Assembly (NCBI RefSeq): GCF_036195325.1
Contig: NZ_CP108101.1
Location: forward strand, 2,604,001-2,668,000
Origin: Streptomyces sp. NBC_00234
GTDB taxonomy: Bacteria > Actinomycetota > Actinomycetes > Streptomycetales > Streptomycetaceae
DNA length: 64,000 nucleotides
Direction of reading: 5' to 3'
Shown here piece after piece: positions 45,944 through 57,587 of the stretch. A program made the position numbers and the translations under genes. A model generated the notes under the pieces. The model had not been told where the DNA came from. It did not search any database and was given only the letters and a program-made list of their open reading frames with translations. Numbering within the stretch: position 1 is the first letter of the stretch; each line of letters starts with the position of its first letter.

Positions 45944-47185
45944 TCAGTCCACCAGGTCCCGGACCACCGCGTCGGCCAGCAGCCGTCCCCGCAGCGTCAG
46001 CACGGCCCGCCCGGAGGCGAACGCTCCCGCCTCCAGCAGCCCGTCCTCCACGGCCCGTCCGGCCGCCGCCAGCCCCGCCGGAGCCAGCAGCGTCAGCGGG
46101 CAGCCGTCGACCAGCCGCAGCTCCAGCAGAATCCGTTCCACCCGCCGGTCCTCCGCCGACAGGACCTCGCGCCCGGCACCCGGCGACCGCCCCTCGGCCA
46201 GGGCCTGCGCGTACGCTCCCGGATGCTTGACGTTCCACCACCGCACACCGCCCACGTGGCTGTGCGCCCCGGGCCCCGCGCCCCACCAGTCGGCCCCGCG
46301 CCAGTACAGCTCGTTGTGCAGGCAGCGGCCCTCCGGGGTCCGCGACCAGTTGGACACCTCGTACCAGGAGAAGCCCGCCGCGGCCATCGCCTCGTCCGCG
46401 ATCAGATAGCGGTCCGCGTGCGCGTCGTCGTCGGTCATCGGGATCTCCCCGCGCCGGATGCGCCGGGCCAGCTGGGTGCCCTCCTCGACGATCAGCGCGT
46501 ACGCCGACACATGGTCCGGCCCGGCACCGATCGCCGCGTCCAGCGAGGCCCGCCAGTCGTCGTCCGACTCCCCGGGCGTGCCGTAGATCAGGTCGAGGTT
46601 GACGTGTTCGAAGCCCGCTTCCCGCGCCTCGGCGACGCACGCCTCGGGCCGGCCGGGCGTATGCGTCCGGTCGAGGATCTTCAGCACGTGCTGCCGTGCG
46701 CTCTGCATCCCGAAGGAGACCCGGTTGAAGCCGCCTTCCCGGAGCGCCGCCAGATACGCCGGATCGACCGACTCCGGATTCGCCTCCGTCGTCACCTCCG
46801 CGTCGTCCGCGAGCCCGAACTCGTCACGGATCGCCCCCAGCATCCGTACGAGGTCGGCGGCGGGCAGCAGCGTCGGCGTGCCGCCCCCGACGAAGACGGT
46901 GCGGACCGGCCGCGGATCGTCGCCGAGCACCTTGCGGGCCTGGCGGACCTCTTCGATCAGGTGCGCCGCGTAGTTGTCCCGCGAGGCCAGCGCACCGCCG
47001 GAGCCGCGCAGCTCGGTGGCGGTGTAGGTGTTGAAGTCGCAGTACCCGCAGCGCGTCGCGCAGTACGGAACGTGCAGGTAGAAGCCGAGCGGTCGGTCGG
47101 CGGCACCGTCCAGGGCGTGGCTTGGCAGCGCCCCGTCGTCGGGCACGGGCTCACCATCGGGCAGTACGGAAGGCATACCGTCCAT
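45944..47185 (-). CDS. hemW: Radical SAM protein HemW (coproporphyrinogen III oxidase-like)
   Basis: A 413-residue radical SAM protein. The [4Fe-4S] motif is YLHVPYCATRCGYCDF, with SAM-site segments VFVGGGTPTLLP and TTEANPES. Other blocks are FNRVSFGMQSARQHVLKILDRTH, VNLDLIYGTPGES and the C-terminal HemN-like domain (YEVSNWSR..GRCLHNELYW..GAGPGAHSHVGGVRWWN). HemW lacks the oxygen-independent HemN activity and acts as a haem chaperone; the CxxxCxxC without a fourth nearby Cys fits HemW. ATG 47185 chosen; ATG 47176 is an alternative. Confidence 0.93.
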   Translation of the reverse strand: MDGMPSVLPDGEPVPDDGALPSHALDGAADRPLGFYLHVPYCATRCGYCDFNTYTATELRGSGGALASRDNYAAHLIEEVRQARKVLGDDPRPVRTVFVGGGTPTLLPAADLVRMLGAIRDEFGLADDAEVTTEANPESVDPAYLAALREGGFNRVSFGMQSARQHVLKILDRTHTPGRPEACVAEAREAGFEHVNLDLIYGTPGESDDDWRASLDAAIGAGPDHVSAYALIVEEGTQLARRIRRGEIPMTDDDAHADRYLIADEAMAAAGFSWYEVSNWSRTPEGRCLHNELYWRGADWWGAGPGAHSHVGGVRWWNVKHPGAYAQALAEGRSPGAGREVLSAEDRRVERILLELRLVDGCPLTLLAPAGLAAAGRAVEDGLLEAGAFASGRAVLTLRGRLLADAVVRDLVD

Positions 47186-47223
47186 TGTCACTCGCCGCCG
47201 GAGCTGTCCCGCACACCCGCCTC

Positions 47224-49194
47224 TCAGTCGGCCCGGAGCACCAGAAGCGCGAGATCGTCGTCGGGCGGGCGCTCGGCGAAGTCGTGGACGGCCCGCTTGA
47301 TCCGGTCCGCGATCCCCTCGGCGGACAGCCCCGCGCAGCCGGCCAGGGCGCGCGCCAGCCCGTCCCCGTCGTCGAACATGGCCGGCCCGGAACGCCGCTC
47401 GGTCACTCCGTCGGTGACGCAGAGCAGGCTCTCGCCGGGCGCCAGGTCGAAGCTCTGGCTCTCGTACGCGACGTCCTCGACGACCCCGAGCAGCACCTGC
47501 GGCTCCGCGGCGGGACGTACGGAACCGTCCGGGCTCAGCAGCAGGGGCAGCGGGTGTCCTGCGCTGGCGACCGTGCAGCGCACCCCGCCGCCGGGGAGCG
47601 GCACCATCTCCCCGTACAGGAGGGAGAGGAACCGGGACTGCGAGCCGTCCAGGATCTGCTGGCCGCCCGCGGCGGCGACCATCAGCGCGGCGGCCTCCGC
47701 CGCTTCCATCGCGTCGTCGAGGAGCAGCCGGTTGAGCCGGTCCAGGACCTTGCCGACGCCGAAGCCCTCCCGGGACAGCAGCCGCAGCCAGGGGCGTGCG
47801 AGACCGGTGACGACGGCGGCCTCGGGGCCGCTGCCCTGGACGTCGCCGAGGACGAAGCACCAGCGGTCGCCGGGGCAGGGGAAAATGTCGTAGAAGTCAC
47901 CGCCGACGACGCCGTCGTCCCCGGGTTCGTAGACCAGGGCGCTGGTCACCCCGGGAATCTCGGCGACCTTGCTGGGCAGCAGCCCGCGCTGGAGGATGCG
48001 GCTGATGGTGGCCTGCCGGGTGTAGGCGCGGGCGGCGCCGACGGCGAGACCGACGCGGCGCACGAAGTCCTCGATCAGCGAGGCCACGTCGTCGGGTACC
48101 CGGGGGACGCCCTCGCGGCCGACGAGCACGGTGCCGAGCGGGCGACCGCCCGCGGTGATGCGGTACGCGAGCGCGGCCCCGTCACGGCCTCCGGGCAGCG
48201 GGCCCGCACCGTCCCCGCGCACCCGCACCGCCTCCGGCCCGGTGCCGCCCGGGCCGTCCCCGGTGTCGTCACCGGGCCACGGCACGGGTACCGGCCCCGT
48301 GCCGGCGCCGCCGGGCAGCCGGAGCGGTTCCTTCTCCAGGACCGTACGCAGGTGCTCGGTCCCGGTCTCGTCGCTGTGCCAGACACGGGCCAGCCGCGGC
48401 TCCGCCCCGGGTCCCGCTCCCTCGCTCTCCAGCCAGATCGCGCACCAGTCGGCGAGTCTCGGCACGAGCAGCTGTCCCGCTATGGCCGCCACCAGGTCCT
48501 CGTCGAGCTGGCCGGCCAGCAGATCGGACGCTTCGGCGAGGAAAGAGAGCGCGGCCCGGCTGTCCCAGTCCGCGTCGTCGCGCTCGATGCGCCGGGAGGC
48601 GGGGGCGAGGATCTCCGCGGCGCGCAACCCGTGCCGGACCGCCGCCTCCGCGGAGGGGCCGGGCGCCCCGCTCCAGTCGTCGACGGAGAGGCGGGCCCAG
48701 ACGGTCTTGAGACCGGTGCGGTAGGTGATGCCCCAGGACTCGGCGAGGGTCGCGACGAGCTGTAACCCGCGGCCGTACTCCGCGGGGTCCGGGAGGGGCG
48801 CCGCACCGCTCCCGGACGCGGTCCCCTCGCCGCGCACCGCGCGGGCGGGGTGGTGGTCGGTGACCTCCATCACCAGGGCCGCCGGTTCGCTCTCGGAGGC
48901 GTCCTCCAGGCGCAGGAGCAGTTCGACCGTCGTCCCGGCGTGCACGACCGCGTTGGTGACCAGTTCGTTGGCGACGGTCACGGCGTCGTCGGCGAGCCGG
49001 TCGCTGAAGCCCACGGCGGCGGGCACGCCGAGCCCGGTCCAGTCGGCGAGCGCGGCACGGACGAACCCGCGGGCCGCCGACGGCGTCAGCGGGATTCCGG
49101 GCAGGCTCGTACGGGCCACCGGACGCGGATCGTTGCGGTGCCCGGCGGCGGCGGGACGGTGAACGTTGTCCCGCTGCAAGGGAATTGGCCCCAC
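47224..49194 (-). CDS. SpoIIE-family phosphatase with HATPase and GAF-like domains
   Basis: A 656-residue cytoplasmic regulator. Residues ~20-155 form an anti-sigma-type HATPase_c (NELVTNAVVHAGTTVELLLRL, EYGRGLQLVATLAESWG). Residues ~200-390 form a GAF-like sensor (FLAEASDLLAGQLDEDLVAAIAGQLLVPRLADWCAIWL). The C-terminal ~230 residues are a PP2C/SpoIIE phosphatase (GVTSALVYEPGDDGVVGGDFYDIF, LGDVQGSGPEAAVVTGLAR, DGVTERRSG, PDDDLALLVLR). Streptomyces have many such proteins acting in anti-sigma/anti-anti-sigma switches; no sigma partner is adjacent. GTG 49194 has AGGAG eight bases upstream. Confidence 0.9.
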   Translation of the reverse strand: MGPIPLQRDNVHRPAAAGHRNDPRPVARTSLPGIPLTPSAARGFVRAALADWTGLGVPAAVGFSDRLADDAVTVANELVTNAVVHAGTTVELLLRLEDASESEPAALVMEVTDHHPARAVRGEGTASGSGAAPLPDPAEYGRGLQLVATLAESWGITYRTGLKTVWARLSVDDWSGAPGPSAEAAVRHGLRAAEILAPASRRIERDDADWDSRAALSFLAEASDLLAGQLDEDLVAAIAGQLLVPRLADWCAIWLESEGAGPGAEPRLARVWHSDETGTEHLRTVLEKEPLRLPGGAGTGPVPVPWPGDDTGDGPGGTGPEAVRVRGDGAGPLPGGRDGAALAYRITAGGRPLGTVLVGREGVPRVPDDVASLIEDFVRRVGLAVGAARAYTRQATISRILQRGLLPSKVAEIPGVTSALVYEPGDDGVVGGDFYDIFPCPGDRWCFVLGDVQGSGPEAAVVTGLARPWLRLLSREGFGVGKVLDRLNRLLLDDAMEAAEAAALMVAAAGGQQILDGSQSRFLSLLYGEMVPLPGGGVRCTVASAGHPLPLLLSPDGSVRPAAEPQVLLGVVEDVAYESQSFDLAPGESLLCVTDGVTERRSGPAMFDDGDGLARALAGCAGLSAEGIADRIKRAVHDFAERPPDDDLALLVLRAD

Positions 49195-49339
49195 GGTGCG
49201 GCTCCTACCGGGTCTCACGAGATGCGGCCGACGACACACGACAGAGTGACAGACCGGCCGCGCGCATAAGCACCGAGTTACCGAAGTGGGAGAGAAGCAG
49301 GCGGAGACGAACAGGAAATGAGCTGATGGCAAAGCGGAC

Positions 49340-49373
49340 GGGGCCGGTGGGTGATCAGCACCCCACCGGCCCC
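49340..49373 (-). terminator. Terminator of the acyl-CoA ligase gene
   Basis: GGGGCCGGTGGG (49340-49351) pairs with CCCACCGGCCCC (49362-49373), 12 bp, 10-base loop, about 40 bases after the stop. Confidence 0.75.
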
Positions 49374-49415
49374 GCCCCCGCGTGCGTCCCGCTCACACAC
49401 GGCCCTGCCCGTACG

Positions 49416-51305
<1,890 letters not shown>

Positions 51306-51504
51306 GACGTCCTCCGGGCCTGCGGCATTGCTACGACCGGCTGCTTGATGCTGCTTCAGATGCCTGCTTCTGTCCTGCTCTGTTCTTGCTGCGTTCCTGC
51401 TCGGTCCCGCTTGTTTAACTGGCGAGTAACCAACGAGCCGTGATCAGGGTAAAGCGCGCACGTCCGCCGCGTAAGGGGCAACAGGCCGCGGCTTTCATAA
51501 CGAA

Positions 51505-51544
51505 CGGGCCCCTGTGTCACAGCGTGCTGCGACACAGGGGCCCG
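51505..51544 (-). terminator. lepA terminator
   Basis: Perfect 14-bp stem CGGGCCCCTGTGTC (51505-51518) with 51531-51544 and a 12-base loop, 27 bases after the lepA stop. Confidence 0.85.
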
Positions 51545-51570
51545 TGAACCTACTCCTCGGTACGGCGGGG

Positions 51571-53445
51571 CTACTTCTTGGCCTTGCCCTCGCCGGCCGA
51601 CTCGTCGGTCGACAGCACGGAGATGAAGGCGTCCTGCGGAACCTCCACGTTGCCGACCATCTTCATCCGCTTCTTGCCTTCCTTCTGCTTCTCCAGCAGC
51701 TTCCGCTTACGGGAGATGTCACCGCCGTAGCACTTGGCGAGGACGTCCTTGCGGATGGCGCGGACGGTCTCACGGGCGATGACCCGGGAGCCGATGGCCG
51801 CCTGGATCGGCACCTCGAAGTTCTGCCGCGGGATGAGCTTCTGCAGCTTGGCGACGAGCCGGACGCCGTACGCGTACGCCTTGTCCTTGTGCGTGACCGC
51901 GGAGAACGCGTCGACCTTGTCGCCGTGCAGCAGGATGTCGACCTTGACGAGCTGGGCGGACTGCTCACCGGTGGGCTCGTAGTCGAGGGACGCGTAACCG
52001 CGGGTCTTGGACTTCAGCTGGTCGAAGAAGTCGAAGACGATCTCGGCGAGCGGCAGGGTGTAGCGGATCTCGACCCGGTCCTCGGAGAGGTAGTCCATGC
52101 CGAGCAGGGTTCCGCGGCGCTGCTGGCAGAGCTCCATGATCGCGCCGATGAACTCGCTGGGCGCCAGGACCGTGGCGCGCACGACGGGCTCGTGCACCGC
52201 GTCGATCTTGCCCTCGGGGAACTCGCTCGGGTTGGTGACGATGTGCTCGGTGCCGTCCTCCATCTCGACGCGGTAGACCACGTTCGGGGCGGTGGCGATG
52301 AGCTCCAGGCCGAATTCGCGCTCCAGGCGCTCACGGACCACGTCGAGGTGGAGCAGCCCGAGGAAGCCGACACGGAAGCCGAAGCCGAGTGCCGCGGAGG
52401 TCTCCGGCTCGTACACCAGGGCGGCGTCGTTGAGCTGGAGCTTGTCGAGTGCCTCGCGCAGGTCGGGGTAGTCCGAGCCGTCCAGCGGATAGAGACCGGA
52501 GAACACCATCGGCTTGGGGTCCTTGTAGCCGCCCAGCGCCTCGGTCGCCCCGTTGTGCAGGGAGGTGATCGTGTCACCGACCTTGGACTGCCGGACGTCC
52601 TTCACACCGGTGATGATGTAGCCGACCTCGCCCACGCCGATGCCGTCGGCCGGGGTCATCTCCGGGGAGGAGACACCGATCTCCAGCAGCTCGTGGGTCG
52701 CGCCCGTGGACATCATCCGGATGCGCTCGCGCTTGTTGAGCTGACCGTCGATGACACGGACGTAGGTCACGACACCGCGGTAGGGGTCGTAGACGGAGTC
52801 GAAGATCATCGCGCGGGCGGCCTCGTCCGCCTGGCCGACGGGGGCCGGGACGTCCCGGACCACCCGGTCGAGCAGCGCGTCCACGCCGACACCCGTCTTC
52901 GCGGACACCCTGAGGACGTCCTCCGGCTGGCAGCCGATGAGATTGGCCAGCTCCTCGGAGAACTTCTCGGGCTGCGCGGCCGGCAGGTCGATCTTGTTGA
53001 GCACCGGGACGATGGTGAGGTCGTTCTCCATCGCGAGGTAGAGGTTCGCCAGCGTCTGGGCTTCGATGCCCTGCGCCGCGTCGACCAGCAGGACCGTGCC
53101 CTCGCAGGCCGCGAGCGAACGGGAGACCTCGTACGTGAAGTCGACGTGGCCCGGGGTGTCGATCATGTTGAGGACGTGGGTGGTGCCCTTGTCCTCACCC
53201 ACAGTGGGCGCCCACGGCAGACGTACTGCCTGGGACTTGATGGTGATGCCGCGCTCGCGCTCGATGTCCATCCGGTCGAGGTACTGAGCACGCATCTGCC
53301 GCACGTCGACCACGCCGGTCAGCTGAAGCATCCGGTCGGCAAGCGTCGACTTGCCGTGGTCGATGTGGGCGATGATGCAGAAGTTGCGGATCAGCGCCGG
53401 GTCGGTACGGCTCGGCTCGGGCACGTTGGTAGGAGTCGCGGGCAC
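51571..53445 (-). CDS. lepA: Elongation factor 4 (LepA)
   Basis: A 624-residue translational GTPase associated with ribosome back-translocation and initiation fidelity. G motifs: [29 protein letters not shown]. The EF4-specific C-terminus ([23 protein letters not shown]) is complete. GTG 53445 gives the family-typical start with a short N-terminal extension before [14 protein letters not shown]. Divergent from rpsT, a neighbour arrangement common in actinobacteria. Confidence 0.97.
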   Translation of the reverse strand: MPATPTNVPEPSRTDPALIRNFCIIAHIDHGKSTLADRMLQLTGVVDVRQMRAQYLDRMDIERERGITIKSQAVRLPWAPTVGEDKGTTHVLNMIDTPGHVDFTYEVSRSLAACEGTVLLVDAAQGIEAQTLANLYLAMENDLTIVPVLNKIDLPAAQPEKFSEELANLIGCQPEDVLRVSAKTGVGVDALLDRVVRDVPAPVGQADEAARAMIFDSVYDPYRGVVTYVRVIDGQLNKRERIRMMSTGATHELLEIGVSSPEMTPADGIGVGEVGYIITGVKDVRQSKVGDTITSLHNGATEALGGYKDPKPMVFSGLYPLDGSDYPDLREALDKLQLNDAALVYEPETSAALGFGFRVGFLGLLHLDVVRERLEREFGLELIATAPNVVYRVEMEDGTEHIVTNPSEFPEGKIDAVHEPVVRATVLAPSEFIGAIMELCQQRRGTLLGMDYLSEDRVEIRYTLPLAEIVFDFFDQLKSKTRGYASLDYEPTGEQSAQLVKVDILLHGDKVDAFSAVTHKDKAYAYGVRLVAKLQKLIPRQNFEVPIQAAIGSRVIARETVRAIRKDVLAKCYGGDISRKRKLLEKQKEGKKRMKMVGNVEVPQDAFISVLSTDESAGEGKAKK

Positions 53446-53554
53446 GCAGGGTCCTGATTCTTGAGACGCCGAACGCCGTGTCTCGGGTCGATGTCGGGTC
53501 GGTCGGATCGATACGTAAGCTCTATCGTCCCACGCCTGCGGGGCAGGGACCGGT

Positions 53555-53584
53555 TTGGGCCGGTCGGAGGGTGACTGGTACCGT
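53555..53584 (+). promoter_or_regulatory. Possible rpsT promoter
   Basis: TTGGGC (53555-53560) and TACCGT (53579-53584) with an 18-base spacer, about 75 bases upstream of the rpsT start; fits a housekeeping promoter loosely. Confidence 0.4.
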
Positions 53585-53660
53585 GGGCAGCTGTGCCTCG
53601 TGGCCCTCAGAAGCGGCGTGGCGCACATAGAAGATCCAACGAACCTGAAAAGGCTCTTTC

Positions 53661-53927
53661 GTGGCGAACATCAAGTCCCAGATCAAGCGGAACAAGACGA
53701 ACGAGAAGGCGCGCCTGCGCAACAAGGCCGTCAAGTCCGCTCTCAAGACCTCGATCCGCAAGGCCCGTGAGGCTGCCGCTGCCGGTGACGTCGAGAAGGC
53801 CACTGTGGCCGTCCGTGAAGCGTCGCGCCAGCTCGACAAGGCTGTCTCGAAGAACGTCATCCACAAGAACGCTGCCGCCAACAAGAAGTCGGCGCTCGCG
53901 CTCAAGGTTGCCGCCCTTCAGGGCTGA
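53661..53927 (+). CDS. rpsT: 30S ribosomal protein S20
   Basis: An 88-residue, Lys/Arg/Ala-rich primary rRNA-binding protein: [30 protein letters not shown] and the C-terminal [20 protein letters not shown]. It starts with GTG; an AAAAGG precedes it by seven bases. Convergent with holA, the usual rpsT/holA neighbourhood. Confidence 0.97.
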   Translation: MANIKSQIKRNKTNEKARLRNKAVKSALKTSIRKAREAAAAGDVEKATVAVREASRQLDKAVSKNVIHKNAAANKKSALALKVAALQG

Positions 53928-54244
53928 GCTACTGATGTGAACGCCGGAACGGACTCAGCGGGCCCTCTCTCCCGCTCCTGACCGGCACCCCGCGCCGCAC
54001 ACCGAACCTGCGTTCGCCACGCGGGTGCGGCGCACCACAGCATGAACCGAAAGCCCCGGCACCGCCCTCCCCAGGGCGTGGACCGGGGCTTTCGGTATGT
54101 CCAGGGGCGGCCTGGGGCGCTTCCGCGGCCCGTCTTCACGCGCCGTTTCCGTGGGGCGTTTCCGCGAGCCGTTCCGCGGGCCTGGGCCACTGAGGGCGCA
54201 AGGCCGTTAGGTGTCCCGTCCGCCGTGCGCCGCGACGCCGCGGA
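53928..54244. other. Convergent intergenic region rpsT/holA
   Basis: 317 bases containing the bidirectional terminator at 54046-54096. The rest is G+C-rich with no supported gene. Confidence 0.55.
54046..54096. terminator. Bidirectional terminator between rpsT and holA
   Basis: A 14-bp perfect outer stem ACCGAAAGCCCCGG (54046-54059) with 54083-54096, plus an inner stem CGCCCT/AGGGCG (54063-54068, 54073-54078). It serves both convergent genes. Confidence 0.8.
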
Positions 54245-55231
54245 CTACCGGCCCGCCCGCGCCGCCCGCGCAACAGCCACGACGGCCTTCTCCAGGGCGT
54301 ACTCCGGGTCGTCCCCGCCGCCCTTCACCCCCGCGTCCGCGGCCGCGACCGCACGGAGCGCGGCCGACACCCCGTCCGGCGTCCAGCCACGCATCTGCTG
54401 ACGCACCCGGTCGATCTTCCAGGGCGGCATCCCGAGCTCACGGGCGAGGTCCGCGGGCCGGCCGCCCCGGGCCGAGGAGAGCTTGCCGATCGCCCGGACG
54501 CCCTGCGCGAGAGCACTCGTGATCAGGACGGGGGCGACCCCGGTCGACAGCGACCAGCGCAGGGCCTCCAGGGCCTCCGCGGCCCGGCCCTCGACCGCGC
54601 GGTCGGCGACGGCAAAGGAAGAGGCTTCCGCGCGCCCCGTGTAGTAGCGCCCGACGACCGCTTCGTCGATGGTGCCCTCGACGTCGGCCACCAGCTGGGA
54701 GACCGCGCTCGCCAGCTCCCGCAGGTCGCTGCCGATGGAATCCACCAGCGCCTGGCACGCCTCGGGGGTCGCCGAACGCCCCAGGGCCCGGAACTCCGAC
54801 CGTACGAAGGAGAGCCGCTCGGCCGGCTTGGTGGTCTTGGGGCAGGCGACCTCGCGGGCACCGGCCTTCCGGACCGCGTCCAGCAGCCCCTTGCCCTTGG
54901 CCCCGCCCGCGTGCAGCAGGACGAGGGTGATCTCCTCGGCCGGAGCACTCGCGTACGCCTTGACGTCCTTGATCGTGTCGGCGGAGAGATCGTGGGCGTT
55001 CCGCACGATCACCACCTTGCGCTCGGCGAAGAGCGAGGGGCTGGTCAGCTCGGCGAGTGTGCCCGGCTGCAGCTGGTCGGAGGTGAGATCGCGGACGTCG
55101 GTGTCGGCATCGGACGCGCGCGCAGCCGCCACCACCTGCTGCACGGCACGGTCGAGGAGGAGGTCCTCCTGGCCCACGGCGAGCGTGATGGGAGCGAGCA
55201 GGTCGTCGGTGGAATTACTTCTGGTGGCCAT
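54245..55231 (-). CDS. holA: DNA polymerase III subunit delta
   Basis: A 328-residue clamp-loader subunit that opens the beta clamp. N-terminal degenerate AAA+ fold (ITLAVGQEDLLLDRAVQQVVAAAR, VVIVRNAHDLSADTI, LVLLHAGGAKGKGLLDAVRKAGA), middle helical lid and C-terminal collar domain (ALAQGVRAIGKLSSARGG..LGMPPWKIDRVRQQMRGW). No Walker A lysine, as normal for delta. TGGAG precedes ATG 55231. Confidence 0.95.
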   Translation of the reverse strand: MATRSNSTDDLLAPITLAVGQEDLLLDRAVQQVVAAARASDADTDVRDLTSDQLQPGTLAELTSPSLFAERKVVIVRNAHDLSADTIKDVKAYASAPAEEITLVLLHAGGAKGKGLLDAVRKAGAREVACPKTTKPAERLSFVRSEFRALGRSATPEACQALVDSIGSDLRELASAVSQLVADVEGTIDEAVVGRYYTGRAEASSFAVADRAVEGRAAEALEALRWSLSTGVAPVLITSALAQGVRAIGKLSSARGGRPADLARELGMPPWKIDRVRQQMRGWTPDGVSAALRAVAAADAGVKGGGDDPEYALEKAVVAVARAARAGR

Positions 55232-55310
55232 CGCGCTCCAGCATCCCACGGCCCACTGACAGCAGGCCCTGTGGTCGGGCCCGCCCCCGCACGTACCCGA
55301 GAATGGGCCG

Positions 55311-55556
55311 GTGAGCGATGTGAGACATGTACTGGTGCTGCCCGACCGCGACACGGCGGAGGAGGTGGCCGTGGAGCTCGCCGACCGGTTCGGCGTCTCC
55401 GAGGAGCCCCAGCTCGTACGGGACGCACTGGCCGGCGAGGACGACGCCGAGGACGCCCAGTGGCTGGTCGTCGTGGAGGACCCTGCCGGGCGGTTCGACT
55501 CCGCGGCACTCGATGCGTTCGCCGCGGAGTACGAGGGGTGGCTGGAGAAGCCCTAG
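55311..55556 (+). CDS. Small acidic conserved protein, unknown function
   Basis: An 81-residue protein from GTG 55311 (MSDVRHVLVLPDRDTAEEVAVELADRFGV.., QWLVVVEDP, LDAFAAEYEGWLEKP). The beta-alpha-beta-beta-alpha pattern suggests a small ferredoxin-like (ACT/RNase-inhibitor-like) fold. Strong third-position G/C and acidic composition support coding. It stands alone between divergent holA and convergent YceI genes. Confidence 0.72.
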   Translation: MSDVRHVLVLPDRDTAEEVAVELADRFGVSEEPQLVRDALAGEDDAEDAQWLVVVEDPAGRFDSAALDAFAAEYEGWLEKP

Positions 55557-55580
55557 GACCTCTCGTTTGCCCGACGGGAG

Positions 55581-56474
55581 TCAGCCCTTGGGGACGATCT
55601 GGATGTCCATGTCGATGGAGATGCTGGGTCCCACGACCGCGATCCCGCGGGCCAGCATCGTCTGCCAGGTGAGGGTGAAGTCCTCACGGTGCAGCTCGGT
55701 CGTCGCACGGCAGGCGGCGCGGGTCTCGCCCTCGATCCCATTGCCCTGGCCCAGGTACTGCGTGTCCAGCGTCACCGAACGGCTCACGCCGTGCAGGGTG
55801 AGCGCCCCGTGCACACTCCACCGGCTGCCGCCGCGGTGCACGAAACGGTCACTGTAGAACTCCAGCGTGGGATAGCGCCCCACGTCGAGGAAGTCGGCGG
55901 AGCGCAGGTGGTCGTCGCGCATCTGGACGTTGGTGTCGATCGACGCGGCGTCGATGATCACGTGCATGGCGGAGTCCTCCATGCGATCGGCGATCCGGAC
56001 CGCGCCGGCGAAGGTGTTGAACCTGCCGTGGATGCGGGCCAGCCCGATGTGACGTGCGGTGAAGGCGATCTGCGTGTGGTTCGGCTCGATCTCCCAGTCG
56101 CCCGGGTCGGGCAGCTGCGGCGGGGCCGCCACCTGGAGGATCACGTCGCCCATGCCCGCGTGACCGCTCTCGGACACCACGGCCGAACCGTGGAAGGGCG
56201 TGAAGCCCTCGGCGGTGACGCCGAGCCGGTAGTCGCCGGCCGGGACAGTGGCGAGGACGCGCCCGTACGGGTCGGTCTCACCGCCGAAGACCTTGCGGCC
56301 GGAGCTGTCGGTGACGACGAACTCCGCCTGCCGCACCGGTTCGCTGACGGGGTCCAGGACACGGCAGCTCAGCACGCCCGCGTGGGGCGGCACCGCGAGC
56401 CCGGCGAAGGCCCCGCCGCGCGCGGTACCGGACATTCCCTTGCTGCCTATGCTGCCTAGCCAACGGCCGAACAT
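55581..56474 (-). CDS. YceI-family protein with N-terminal CnaB/carboxypeptidase-regulatory-like domain
   Basis: A 297-residue protein. Residues ~25-105 look like an Ig/CnaB-like carboxypeptidase regulatory domain (GVLSCRVLDPVSEPVRQAEFVVTDSSGRKVFGGETDPYGRVLATVPAGDYRLGVTAEGF). Residues ~120-297 are YceI (GDWEIEPNHTQIAFTARHIGLARIHGRFNTFAGAVRI, VIIDAASIDTNVQMRDDHLRSADFLDVGRYPTLEF), an isoprenoid-binding lipocalin-like fold. No signal peptide, unlike most YceI proteins. Start is uncertain: ATG 56498 with GAGGTGAG four bases away is equally possible. Confidence 0.85.
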   Translation of the reverse strand: MFGRWLGSIGSKGMSGTARGGAFAGLAVPPHAGVLSCRVLDPVSEPVRQAEFVVTDSSGRKVFGGETDPYGRVLATVPAGDYRLGVTAEGFTPFHGSAVVSESGHAGMGDVILQVAAPPQLPDPGDWEIEPNHTQIAFTARHIGLARIHGRFNTFAGAVRIADRMEDSAMHVIIDAASIDTNVQMRDDHLRSADFLDVGRYPTLEFYSDRFVHRGGSRWSVHGALTLHGVSRSVTLDTQYLGQGNGIEGETRAACRATTELHREDFTLTWQTMLARGIAVVGPSISIDMDIQIVPKG

Positions 56475-56663
56475 ACGTACGTACCCCCATGGGCCCATCT
56501 CACCTCGGGAGCACTGCCGGCTGAACGTCGTTGTCTGAGCAGCATCCCTCCGACGATCATGCATTCGATCACTGATGCGCCGTTCGAGGCAAACGGTGAA
56601 GCTCGGAAGGGCTTGCGTGGAGGTGTTACCGAAGGTCCGAATTGGCCGTTCCGCTTGTGGGTG

Positions 56664-57515
56664 TCACTCGCCCCGGACCTGGAGAGCACCCCGCACCTCC
56701 GGAAGCCGTTCGAGCAGCAGCCCGAAGTGCTCCCGGTAGGCGGCCAGCACCTCGGCATCGGTGGCCAGCGGTGTCTCGCGCCGTACGCCCCGCACGGTCG
56801 TGACCAGCTTCCGGCCGCTGAGCGTGACCCGGCCCTCCTCGGTGAGCCGTGAGCAGACGAGGGACTTGCCGAAGTGCGAGTCGGGCGAGGTCCGGTGGTA
56901 CCAGGCCCCCACCCGGAACTCGGCCAACGACCTCGGCCGCTGATCGAGGCGGAACTCCCGCGAGCCGTCGCGCAGCAGATCCACATCGCCCTGCGGAGCA
57001 TCCCGGAACCGGAACACCCCGCGCGGATCCTTCTGTTCGGTCCGGTCGTCGAGCGCGAGCGGCCGGTGGGCGTGGTCACCGAAGCCGACATCGGCCAGCC
57101 ACGGGCCCGTGCCGTCATCGGTCTCGACGCGCAGGGCCATGTGGTCGTACGGGATGCCGAGCCGCCCGCCGTCGCCGAAGACCCGCGCCTGGAGGGGCGT
57201 GACGCGGAAGCCGAGGGCGCGCAGCAGAAAGGCGAAGGCCCCGTTCAGTTCGTAGCAGAACCCGCCGCGGCGGGCCCCCACCACCTTGTCCACGAGGGCA
57301 CCCTCCTCCAGGACGATGTCCTCGCCCAGGTGGATCGAGAGGTTCTCGAAGGGCACCGCGGTCATGTGCCGGAGCTGCAGCTCGCGCAGGGCCGCCGCGT
57401 CGGCACGCGCGGGACGGGCGGCGCCGATGCGCTCCAGGTAAGCCACGACCCGGGCGTCCGCGGCAGTTGCGCCGTCCGAAGGAGCGTCGGTCATCTGTGG
57501 GACGTCGGGATTCAT
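56664..57515 (-). CDS. nat: Arylamine N-acetyltransferase
   Basis: A 283-residue enzyme transferring acetyl from acetyl-CoA to arylamines, hydrazines or related intermediates. Complete catalytic triad: Cys87 in RRGGFCYELNGAFAFLL, His125 in YDHMAL and Asp142 in WLADVGFGD. The N-terminal PFENLSIHLGEDI block is typical. Not in an obvious secondary-metabolite cluster. Confidence 0.93.
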   Translation of the reverse strand: MNPDVPQMTDAPSDGATAADARVVAYLERIGAARPARADAAALRELQLRHMTAVPFENLSIHLGEDIVLEEGALVDKVVGARRGGFCYELNGAFAFLLRALGFRVTPLQARVFGDGGRLGIPYDHMALRVETDDGTGPWLADVGFGDHAHRPLALDDRTEQKDPRGVFRFRDAPQGDVDLLRDGSREFRLDQRPRSLAEFRVGAWYHRTSPDSHFGKSLVCSRLTEEGRVTLSGRKLVTTVRGVRRETPLATDAEVLAAYREHFGLLLERLPEVRGALQVRGE

Positions 57516-57587
57516 GGCGCGAGTCTGCCCCGCCTGCCCGCTCCCGCGCCAGCGACCTTGGTCCTACGACCACCGGACGCCACGCGC

